Assembly: GCF_003323745.1 (NCBI RefSeq)
Contig: NZ_QOIL01000034.1
Coordinates: forward strand, 18,498-82,497
DNA from: Sphaerisporangium album
Lineage (GTDB): Bacteria; Actinomycetota; Actinomycetes; Streptosporangiales; Streptosporangiaceae
Length of the DNA stretch: 64,000 nucleotides
Direction: 5' to 3'
The translations under genes were made by a program, and so were the position numbers. The notes below the pieces were generated by a model, which saw nothing but the letters and a program-made list of their open reading frames with translations, had not been told where the DNA came from and did no database searches. Shown here in pieces: positions 17,564-25,072 of the stretch (position 1 is its first letter; each line of letters starts with the position of its first letter).

Positions 17564-17836
17564 ATGCCACCGACCAGGCGCGGGCAGACCAGGGCCTCGG
17601 CGCCCGCGGCCGAGCCCGCCGACCTTGCCGAGCCCGCAGAGCCTGCGGGGCTCGCCACGATGGCCGAGCAGCCGTGTTCCGAGCATTTCCCGGCCGGTTT
17701 CGGCGAGGGCGTCTTCTCGGCCGGGTGCGAGCACGGCATCTGGTACGCACCCCAGGGCGAGCCCCCCGGCGACGCGCGGGAAGACGCCGGCGGGGGCGGA
17801 CGGCAGGCGCCAGCCTCCGATGGCGAGAGCCAGTGA
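17564..17836 (+). CDS. Hypothetical phage protein, Ala/Pro-rich
   Basis: 90 residues. A low-complexity Ala/Pro/Glu N-terminus precedes a short core (CSEHFPAGFGEGVFSAGCEHGIWY) with two Cys-His pairs, and a Gly-rich tail. The start follows AAAGGGAG and the stop overlaps the next GTG. No function recognised. Confidence 0.55.
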   Translation: MPPTRRGQTRASAPAAEPADLAEPAEPAGLATMAEQPCSEHFPAGFGEGVFSAGCEHGIWYAPQGEPPGDAREDAGGGGRQAPASDGESQ

Positions 17837-18705
17837 CGTTCCTGCTCACCGAGCCGTACGTCACGGCCGCCGAGTTCCGCGCGTCGCCCACGTGGCTGGA
17901 CACCCAGAACCTCGTGCCCGGCGGCGCCGAATCCGCCCAGGACGCCGAGCTGGTGAACGTGCTGCTGCGCGCGAGCTCGTGGGCGGACGGGCAGGTGAAT
18001 CAGCCGCTCGGCGCACACCCCCACACCGAGCAGATGCGCGTCCAGATCGGCCGAGCAGGCCGCCTGTCGGTGCATGCCGAGCACTCCCCGGTGCGCCAGG
18101 TCACGGCCCTGTCCTACGGTCCCACTCCCGGCAGCCTGACGGCGATCGCGGACCTGTCCGCGCTGTGGGTCGAGGACGGCGTGCAGATCGTGTGCGGTCT
18201 CACCGTGGCGGGGAACTGGGGCGGGTTCCTGGAGTTCGGGGCTCCCAGCGCCGGCGCCGAGGTACACCTGCGAATGTCATATGTCGCCGGGTACGCCTCC
18301 ACCACGCTGGCGGCCGATGTCGCCGCGGCGGCGACCTCCATCACGGTGGCCGACCCGATCGGCATCTACCCCGGGGACGTGCTGCGGATCTGGGACCCGG
18401 GCGCCGAGGAGGCCGTCACCGTGGCGCCCGGGTACCTCCCCGGCTCGACGACCGTGGCACTGGCCGGGCCGGTGCGCGCCGGGCACGCGGCGGGCGCGGG
18501 AACCTCGGCGCTGCCCGCCGACGCCCACCAGGCCGTCATCTGCCACGCCGCCGCCTCGCTGCTGCGCGAGCCCACCGCCGGCAGCGGCGACTACCCCGAG
18601 GCGCCCTACGAGCCGGCCGCCCGGCGCGCCGACGGCAGCACCCGGCGCCGGGACCTGCTCAGCGAGGCGGCCCGGCTGCTGCTGCCGCATCGGAGGGTCC
18701 GGTGA
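17833..18705 (+). CDS. Head-tail connector-like protein
   Basis: 290 residues. The N-terminal helix bundle (YVTAAEFRASPTWLDTQ ... LVNVLLRASSWADGQVNQPLG) is typical of gp6-type head-tail adaptors. A beta-rich insert (TTLAADVAAAATSITVADP ... GDVLRIWDPG) resembles domains exposed on connectors. GTG start at 17833 overlaps the preceding stop. It probably forms the ring below the portal. Confidence 0.65.
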   Translation: MTFLLTEPYVTAAEFRASPTWLDTQNLVPGGAESAQDAELVNVLLRASSWADGQVNQPLGAHPHTEQMRVQIGRAGRLSVHAEHSPVRQVTALSYGPTPGSLTAIADLSALWVEDGVQIVCGLTVAGNWGGFLEFGAPSAGAEVHLRMSYVAGYASTTLAADVAAAATSITVADPIGIYPGDVLRIWDPGAEEAVTVAPGYLPGSTTVALAGPVRAGHAAGAGTSALPADAHQAVICHAAASLLREPTAGSGDYPEAPYEPAARRADGSTRRRDLLSEAARLLLPHRRVR

Positions 18706-19232
18706 CCCGGGCGCAGGTACGCGACGGCATCGCCACGTTCTTCGGCGGCCCGTTCGATGCCGGCCAGCGGCTCTACCGGGGCGGCCCGCTGCACTCCTAC
18801 GGCCTGGCCACCGTGCGGTCCTACTTCGCCAAGCGGGTGCCGGACACCGACTACACCGCCGGCCTGGAGCCCGGCCGGGCGATGGGCACGGTCGGCGTGG
18901 TCCACCTGGGGGACGCGGTGGAGCGGCGGACCGCGATCGGCGGGGCGACCGGCGGGTGGAAGGCCCGCGTCTACTCGGTGAGCCTGCACCTGTACCACCT
19001 GGCCACCACGCCCACCGCCGAACAGGCCCAGGCTGACCTCGACGAGCTCCTGGAGGCCGCCGCCGCTCTCATCCACGGGGACCGGACGCTCGGCGAGGTC
19101 GTCCTGCAGGCCGGCGAGTCCACCAACGGAATCCGGTTCTTCCTGGGCCAGCCGGCCTATGGCCCGGGCACCGAGCACATCCGCACCTACGCGTCGCTGA
19201 CGTTCGACGCCGACGTCTACATCCAGGCATAG
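18702..19232 (+). CDS. Tail terminator/completion-like protein
   Basis: 176 residues, GTG start overlapping the previous stop with CGGAGGG upstream. Alternating beta strands (RVYSVSLHLYHLATTPTAEQAQADLDELL, given here as position ~85-115; final TYASLTFDADVYIQA) and a helix match the size and order of tail terminator proteins, which sit between connector and tube genes in siphophages. The family assignment is by context. Confidence 0.55.
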   Translation: MTRAQVRDGIATFFGGPFDAGQRLYRGGPLHSYGLATVRSYFAKRVPDTDYTAGLEPGRAMGTVGVVHLGDAVERRTAIGGATGGWKARVYSVSLHLYHLATTPTAEQAQADLDELLEAAAALIHGDRTLGEVVLQAGESTNGIRFFLGQPAYGPGTEHIRTYASLTFDADVYIQA

Positions 19233-19241
19233 GAGAGCGCC

Positions 19242-19493
19242 GTGAGCTGGCGATACACGGGCGAGACGCCCGCGACCTACCCCGCCTATCTCGCGGTCGG
19301 CGAGGACGGCGAGGTCACCACCCTGCTCGCCGAACCGGGCCAGGTGTACAACATCCGGCCCGCCGACGGCACCGAGACCGTCACGCCGGGCGAGAAGGAA
19401 GGTGACAAGCCGACCGTGCGGAAACTTCCCGTCCCGCCTGATGGGCCGTGGGAGCGCGTCAAGGCGACCACCAGCGACAAGGGCAAGGAGTAG
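19242..19493 (+). CDS. Small hypothetical phage protein
   Basis: 83 residues, GTG start after AGGAGAG. SWRYTGETPATYPAYL and a beta-strand region EVTTLLAEPGQVYNIRPADG are followed by a Lys-rich tail. Located immediately before the tail tube gene; similar short proteins occur there in actinophages. Function unknown. Confidence 0.6.
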   Translation: MSWRYTGETPATYPAYLAVGEDGEVTTLLAEPGQVYNIRPADGTETVTPGEKEGDKPTVRKLPVPPDGPWERVKATTSDKGKE

Positions 19494-19495
19494 CC

Positions 19496-20485
19496 GTGGG
19501 CGTCTTCGCAGGGGCGCGGCGATGGGTCGGCATCGCCAAGGAGGTCACCCCCGGCACGGCGGTCGCGCCCGCGCTGACCATCCCCGTCGACAAGTTCGAC
19601 CCCTCCGACGACGTGACGCAGCTGGACGACCAGGCGCTGCGCGGGTCGATGTCCAAGCAGTACGGCCAGTACTCCGGGCCGATCATGTCGAGCTGGGACC
19701 TGGGCGGGCCGATGTTCGGCGACGCGCTGGGGTACCTGCTGCACAACGTGCTCGGCGGGTACGCGGTCACCGGCGCCAGCGCGCCGTACAGTCACACGTT
19801 CTCGCTGCTCAACAGCGGTGACGGGCAGCCGGTGACGCACACGCTCACCGACGCCACGGGCATCCCGGCCACCGGGCTGGCTCGCCAGTACCCCTACAGC
19901 TGCGTCAGCGAGTTGACGATCACGTGGAATGCCGAGCAGCTGTGCAGCTGGGAGGCTAAGGCCACCGGCTGGCCCAGTGTCGTCCCTGGGGCGCCGCCGA
20001 CCAACACGCTGTCCACGGTGCCGCCGATCCCCTCGTGGCGGGGTGCGGTGGGCATCGGCGGCCCGGCGTCGGCCGGCACGCTGGTGACGGATGTGACCGA
20101 GTTCTCGGTGACGCTGTCGCGCGAGGTCACCCCGTACAACACCGCCGACGGGTCGCAGGCGCCGTTCGTGATCGCGCGCGGCGCGCTGGACGTGACGGGG
20201 AAGTTCACGCAGATCGCGCAGTCCGAGCAGCGGCTGCTGGATCTGCTGGCCAACACCCAGCCGCAGCTGCAGTTCCTGCTGTCCAACGGCGGCACGCTCG
20301 GCGGCCTGGTGTCGGTGCAGTTCGACTTCCAGAAGGTCGGCTACCGCACCACGAAGATCAACCAGGGGACGATCTTCGTCTATGACGTCGAGTTCCAGGC
20401 CATCGCCAACGCCACCAACGCCGGCGCGAGCGGCGGCCTGGCCCCGGCCAAGGTCGTGCTGAACAACGCCGTCACGACCTACTGA
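19496..20485 (+). CDS. Major tail tube protein
   Basis: 329 residues starting at GTG 19496, 2 bp after the upstream stop. The N-terminus (GVFAGARRWVGIAKEVTPGT) and the repeated beta-strand region (FSVTLSREVTPYNTADGSQA ... LSNGGTLGGLVSVQFDFQKV) fit tube monomers of long-tailed phages. It directly precedes the frameshifted tail chaperones, the conserved position for the tube gene. Confidence 0.75.
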   Translation: MGVFAGARRWVGIAKEVTPGTAVAPALTIPVDKFDPSDDVTQLDDQALRGSMSKQYGQYSGPIMSSWDLGGPMFGDALGYLLHNVLGGYAVTGASAPYSHTFSLLNSGDGQPVTHTLTDATGIPATGLARQYPYSCVSELTITWNAEQLCSWEAKATGWPSVVPGAPPTNTLSTVPPIPSWRGAVGIGGPASAGTLVTDVTEFSVTLSREVTPYNTADGSQAPFVIARGALDVTGKFTQIAQSEQRLLDLLANTQPQLQFLLSNGGTLGGLVSVQFDFQKVGYRTTKINQGTIFVYDVEFQAIANATNAGASGGLAPAKVVLNNAVTTY

Positions 20486-20516
20486 CCCCCGCCCCCCGGT
20501 TACTCGAGGAGTCCCG

Positions 20517-20903
20517 ATGCGCGTACCCCTGCCCGACGACCAGTGGGCCGAGATCCTGGAACCATCCGACCTGCGCGCCGGCGACCTCAAGGCCGTCCAC
20601 CGGGCCGTGCCGATCGGTGCCAGGTCGGCGGCCTTCCTGGACGAGATGGACTGCGTGATGCTGCGGCGCGTCATCACCGCCTGGTCCCTGGAGCTCCCGC
20701 TGCCCAAGGACCTGCCCGGCGACGCGGACACCGGAGAGCCGGGCAGCCTCGACAAGATCACGATCCCGCAGTATCGGGCGCTGGTCGCCGCGATCGCCCC
20801 GCACATGGCGCTGATCCACGAGGACCCGGCCTCGGACCCAAAACCCTCCAGCGAATCCGCTGGTACCTCTCCGGGCAGCCCGTCGACCTCGGCGAGCACC
20901 TGA
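20517..20903 (+). CDS. Tail assembly chaperone, short form (gpG-like)
   Basis: 128 residues, the zero-frame product. The first ~105 residues are a helical chaperone domain (DLRAGDLKAVHRAVPIG ... IPQYRALVAAIAPHMALIHED). After the slippery site at 20837 the zero-frame tail is low-complexity Ser/Pro. Short and extended forms bind the tape measure and tube subunits during tail assembly. ATG at 20517 follows GAGGAG. Confidence 0.8.
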   Translation: MRVPLPDDQWAEILEPSDLRAGDLKAVHRAVPIGARSAAFLDEMDCVMLRRVITAWSLELPLPKDLPGDADTGEPGSLDKITIPQYRALVAAIAPHMALIHEDPASDPKPSSESAGTSPGSPSTSAST

Positions 20904-21043
20904 CCGAGATCGTCGACTACGCCCTGTACGCCGACCGGTACGGCTGGACCCCCGCCCAGGTCGACGAACTCCCCGCCACGGTAGAGCCGTGGCTGCTCCC
21001 GATCGCCGGTGAGATCGACAAGGTGAGGAGTGGCAGTGGCTGA
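20517..21043 (+). CDS. Tail assembly chaperone, -1 frameshift product (gpGT-like)
   Basis: Join of 20517-20843 and 20843-21043: a -1 slip at CCCAAAA yields DPKTLQRIRWYLSGQPVDLG and the family-like end ALYADRYGWTPAQVDELPATV. The -1 extension has no good start of its own and lies between the tube and tape measure genes, exactly where programmed frameshifting is conserved in long-tailed phages. About 175 residues in total. Confidence 0.85.
20837..20843 (+). promoter_or_regulatory. Slippery heptamer for programmed -1 ribosomal frameshifting
   Basis: C-CCA-AAA in the zero frame is a canonical X-XXY-YYZ heptamer. After a -1 shift the codons CCC-AAA continue in the gpT frame. The A at 20843 is read twice. 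GC-rich sequence 3' of the site could fold and stimulate slippage, but I could not compute this. Confidence 0.85.
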
Positions 21044-21482
21044 TGTCCAGGTCGGCGCCCTCGTTGTGGCGCTGGAAGGGTACGGCCGGCGCGCCTCGGA
21101 CGGCGCCCGGGCGGCCGCCGATGTGATGGCGCTGGCCTCCGAGCGGGAGATCAAGACGACGCTGCGGACGTACACCCACTCCAAGGGCACGCTGACGCCG
21201 TCGCCGCCGGGGTCGCCGCCCGCGCTTGTCTCCGGCGGCCTGCGACGGTCGGTGAAGGCGCGTAGGCCCCGCCAGACCGGCGCAGCCCGCTGGGAGGCCC
21301 ACACCGCGCCCAGCATCGAGTATTCGCGCATCCAGGAGCTCGGTGGGTGGACCGGCCGCGGCCACCTCTCCTATCTGCCGCCCCGCCCCTACGTCGGGCC
21401 CTCCCATATCCGGCTGATGGCTTCTGGGGAGCTGGAGCGGCAGGCCCGCGCGGCGTTCGCAGCCAAGGTCGGGCTGACGTGA
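21030..21482 (+). CDS. HK97 gp10-like tail/connector protein
   Basis: 150 residues, GTG start overlapping the chaperone extension after AAGGTGAGG. VALEGYGRRASDGARAAADV, SPPGSPPALVSGGLRRSV and the end YLPPRPYVGPSHIRL...ARAAFAAKVGL match small HK97-gp10-type proteins found near tail genes (conserved PPGxPP and RPF/Y motifs). These usually lie with the connectors, so its position after the chaperones is slightly unusual. Confidence 0.65.
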   Translation: MAVADVQVGALVVALEGYGRRASDGARAAADVMALASEREIKTTLRTYTHSKGTLTPSPPGSPPALVSGGLRRSVKARRPRQTGAARWEAHTAPSIEYSRIQELGGWTGRGHLSYLPPRPYVGPSHIRLMASGELERQARAAFAAKVGLT

Positions 21483-24400
21483 CCGAGCTGCCCCCGGCGG
21501 TAGCGAAGTACATCGCCGACGCTGACCCCTTCGTCCGCGGTACCAGCACCGCGGTCGAGGCGGCCAAGAAGTTCGACCGCGACGCGAGCAAGGCCGCTCT
21601 CAGCGCCCGCCGGATGGGCCTGGCGGCCAAGGAGGCCGGCGAGAAGGCCGCCCTGGCCACCCGGGCCGCGGCGGAGGGCGCCGAGAAGGCCGCCAAGGGC
21701 CTGCTGAAGGAGGAGCAGGCCGCCCGGCTCGCGGCCCGCGCGGTGCGCGAGCTGGAGCGCGCGTCCCTGGCCGAGGCGGCCGCCGCGATCGCCTCGGCCG
21801 AGGCCTCCGACAAGGCCGCCTCCGCCTACCGCAAGCAGGCCGCCGGGTCGGCCTCGGCGACCAAGAGCGCGACCCTGATGCGCAGCGAGCTGGTGACGCT
21901 GGCCGCCGCCGCGGTGGCCATCGCCCCGGCGTTCATCGCCGCCGGCGGCGGGGCCGTCGCGTTCGGCGCGCTCGCGATCCCCGCGGTGAAGAAGGTCATC
22001 GACGCACAGACCGAGATGGCCGACACCTGGGACAGCCTCTCGGCCCGGCAAAAGGTCTCCGCGGCCGCGACCCGCACCCTGGTCACCGACTACAAGAGCC
22101 TGGCCAAGGCCGTCGAGCCGGACACCTTGAAGGTCTACAACGGCGCCCTGGCGGTCACCGCGCAGATCATGCCCCGCCTGGAGCCGATCACCCGGGCCAC
22201 CTCGCGGGCCCTGCTCGACTTCGAGGACAACCTCGGCCGGGCGCTCGACAGCCCCGAGGCCCGGCAGTTCACCACCTGGATCGAGTCGCAGGCCGGCCCC
22301 TCGATCGGCGTGCTCGGCGACACCCTCGGGTCGACCGCGCATCTGGCCGCGAGCCTGACCCAGTCGCTGGCCCCGCTGGCCACCACCGGCCTGTCCCTGA
22401 TCGGCATCACCGCGAACCTGGCCGCCAAGCTCAGCGACTTGTCGCCCGAGCTCGCCCAGCTCGCCGTGCTCGGCATCGGCCTGCGCGGCCCGATATCCGG
22501 CGCCGGCAACATGCTCGGCAAACTCGGCGACAGGGCCAGGACCTACACCGCGGCGTCCAAGGGTGCCTCGGTGGCCACCAAGGCGCTGAACCTGGCCACC
22601 GCCGCCGGGCCCGCCCTGTACGTGGCGGCCGGGGTCGCCATCGGCTACTTCGCCCTGAAGGCGATCAACGCCAAGAGCTCGACCGACAAGCTGGTCGAGT
22701 CCATGACCGTGGCCAACCGGGCGCTCGGCAACAACCTGGCCGGCTACGAGGCGATGAACCGCGCGCTGACCGCCCAACTGGTCCCGGCGACCCAGCGGGT
22801 CGACGCCATGACCAAGCAGCTCGCCGGCGACGTCAACGCCAGCAACATCCAGCTGTACCAGGGCGCGCAGGCCGCCCAGGCGCTGACCAACGAGTGGGTC
22901 TCGGCCGCCAAGTCCGACGTCGACAAGAAGATGGCCAACGTACGGGCCGGGGCGGCGGCGCTGGCCCGCCAGTACGGCATCACCTCCGATGAGGCGATCA
23001 CCCTGGCCGACGCGGTGGGCGTCGACATGTCCAAGGGGATCTTGGAGAACGGCCGCGTCGTCGCGTCCACCGCGGCGAAGTTCGACCGCTACCGCCAGGC
23101 CGTGGAGATGGCCCGCAACCCCACGGCCGTGGTCACCCAGGCCTGGAAGGATGCGGCCAACGAGGGGCTGGTCCTTGAGCAGCGCGTCCAGGCGGTCAGC
23201 AATGCCATGAACGCGTTCTTCACCCCGGCGCTCGGGGTGCTCAGCGCGACGAACCGGATGCGGGATGCGTTCGCCGCGACCGAGCAGGTACTGAAGAAGC
23301 GCAACCGGACGGCGGCCGAAAGCAGCCGTCAGCTGGAAGCCGACCTCGGCACCATCGGCCAGTGGGTCACGGCGCAGAGCCAGGCCAAGCGCAGCGTCCA
23401 GCTCACCGACGCGGCCATCGCCTCACATCTGCCCAAGCTGCTGACACTGGCCGGTAACAGCCGGGTCGGGTCGGCGGCGATCGAGGGGCTCGCGAGTTCG
23501 CTGGGCGGCACCATCACCCGGGTCAAGGGCGCGATCATCGTCACCGACCGGCTGGGCAACCGCGTCAAGGTCCTGCCCAACGGCAAGATCATCAAGCTTA
23601 AGGCCGACAACGCCCAAGCGAACGCCGCGATCTCGGCGACGCAGGCGAAGATCAACGCTTTGCAGGGCCGGACCGTGTACATCAACATGGTCCGGCGGGA
23701 TTTCGGCATCGACGTCTCCCAGACCGGAGTGCCGTGGGCGCCCAAGAGGGCCGCCGGTGGCATCGTGCGCCGAGCGGGCGGCGGCCTGGTGCGCGGGCCG
23801 GGCACCACCACCAGCGACAGCATCCCCGCCATGGTGGACGGCGGCGGCCTGGTCATGCTGTCGGACCAGGAGTACGTGATCAACGCCGAGCAGACCCGCC
23901 GGCACCGCGCGCTCATCGAGGCGATCAACGCCGGGAAGTTCGCTGGCGGCGGCCTGGTCGAGCGGTACGCCGGCGGCGGCCCGATCGGCTACGCCTCCGG
24001 GGGGAAGGTGAGCGTCGGCGGCGTCTACGTCTCGGCGGCCCAGTGGCGGAGCTTGGGCCAGCAGCTCGGCAAGGACTTCCTCAAGACCATGTCCGACGGC
24101 ACCGCCCGGCAGATCGCCTCCTTGGACTCGCGGCTGGAGAAGGCGATCGCCAAGCTGTTCGGCGGCAAGCGCACCCAGCTGGACAACAAGCTCATCGCCT
24201 ACCTGGACCGCAACAGTGCCCGCCTGGAGTCGCTGGCCAAGCAGCGTGACGCGGCCTCCAAGGCGCTGGCGGCGGGCAAGGAGTACGCCTCCGGGCTGAC
24301 CAGCAACGCCCGGTCGTTCGCCGGGCTCAGCGCGCTGGACGGCCCGACCGACGCCCGCCAGATCCGCCAGGGCCTGGGCATGAAGCTCTCCCAGATGACC

Positions 24401-25072
24401 CGGTTCGCCTCCCTGGTGGCCGCCCTGGGCAAGCGCGGGCTGTCCAAGAGCCTGCTGCGCCAGGTCCTGGACATGGGCCCCGACGACGGCCTGAAGTACG
24501 CCGAGATGCTGATGGCTGCCGACAAGGGCACCTTCTCGCAGATCAACACCGTGCAGAAGCAGATCGACTCGGCGTCGACCGCGCTGGGCCGCTCGGGGGC
24601 GGACATGCTGTACGACGCGGGAAAGGACGCCGGGCGCGGCTTCCTCGCCGGGTTGCAGTCGGAGCTGAAGTCCCTGGACAAGACCATGGACACCCTGGCC
24701 CAGCGGATGGCCAAGAGCCTCAAGAAGGCATTGAAGATCAAGAGCCCGTCGCAGCATCCGGAGATCCGCGCGGCCGGCGCCATGACGGTCGCCGGCGTCG
24801 CCGTCGGTGTCACCTCCAGCCTCGGCGCGCTGGACCAGGCGAGCGCGCTGATGGCCCCGCGGCTGGCCCGCCCGCGCGCCCGCCCGGTCATCGCGCCGGT
24901 CGTCGCGCATCGCGGCTCTTCCACCGCGGCGGCGGTGTCCGCTTCGGTGCCCGCGGTGAACGTGAAGGTGTTCGTCGGCGGCCGGGAGGTCCGCGCGGCC
25001 GTCCAGGTCGAGACGCTGCGCTACGCCCGGCGTAACCCGAGTAACGGGCTGTCGCTGCCGGGCGGTGGCTGA
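21479..25072 (+). CDS. Tail tape measure protein
   Basis: 1,197 residues, by far the longest gene. The N-terminal ~130 residues are an Ala/Glu/Lys coiled coil, followed by hydrophobic segments (LVTLAAAAVAIAPAFIAAGG, later YVAAGVAIGYFALKAI) and long helical stretches, with a Gly-rich region (RAAGGIVRRAGGGLVRG) near residue 760. GTG start overlaps the gp10-like stop. At about 1.5 angstrom per residue it predicts a tail near 180 nm (rule of thumb, inference). It sets tail length and may help genome entry. Confidence 0.92.
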   Translation: MTELPPAVAKYIADADPFVRGTSTAVEAAKKFDRDASKAALSARRMGLAAKEAGEKAALATRAAAEGAEKAAKGLLKEEQAARLAARAVRELERASLAEAAAAIASAEASDKAASAYRKQAAGSASATKSATLMRSELVTLAAAAVAIAPAFIAAGGGAVAFGALAIPAVKKVIDAQTEMADTWDSLSARQKVSAAATRTLVTDYKSLAKAVEPDTLKVYNGALAVTAQIMPRLEPITRATSRALLDFEDNLGRALDSPEARQFTTWIESQAGPSIGVLGDTLGSTAHLAASLTQSLAPLATTGLSLIGITANLAAKLSDLSPELAQLAVLGIGLRGPISGAGNMLGKLGDRARTYTAASKGASVATKALNLATAAGPALYVAAGVAIGYFALKAINAKSSTDKLVESMTVANRALGNNLAGYEAMNRALTAQLVPATQRVDAMTKQLAGDVNASNIQLYQGAQAAQALTNEWVSAAKSDVDKKMANVRAGAAALARQYGITSDEAITLADAVGVDMSKGILENGRVVASTAAKFDRYRQAVEMARNPTAVVTQAWKDAANEGLVLEQRVQAVSNAMNAFFTPALGVLSATNRMRDAFAATEQVLKKRNRTAAESSRQLEADLGTIGQWVTAQSQAKRSVQLTDAAIASHLPKLLTLAGNSRVGSAAIEGLASSLGGTITRVKGAIIVTDRLGNRVKVLPNGKIIKLKADNAQANAAISATQAKINALQGRTVYINMVRRDFGIDVSQTGVPWAPKRAAGGIVRRAGGGLVRGPGTTTSDSIPAMVDGGGLVMLSDQEYVINAEQTRRHRALIEAINAGKFAGGGLVERYAGGGPIGYASGGKVSVGGVYVSAAQWRSLGQQLGKDFLKTMSDGTARQIASLDSRLEKAIAKLFGGKRTQLDNKLIAYLDRNSARLESLAKQRDAASKALAAGKEYASGLTSNARSFAGLSALDGPTDARQIRQGLGMKLSQMTRFASLVAALGKRGLSKSLLRQVLDMGPDDGLKYAEMLMAADKGTFSQINTVQKQIDSASTALGRSGADMLYDAGKDAGRGFLAGLQSELKSLDKTMDTLAQRMAKSLKKALKIKSPSQHPEIRAAGAMTVAGVAVGVTSSLGALDQASALMAPRLARPRARPVIAPVVAHRGSSTAAAVSASVPAVNVKVFVGGREVRAAVQVETLRYARRNPSNGLSLPGGG

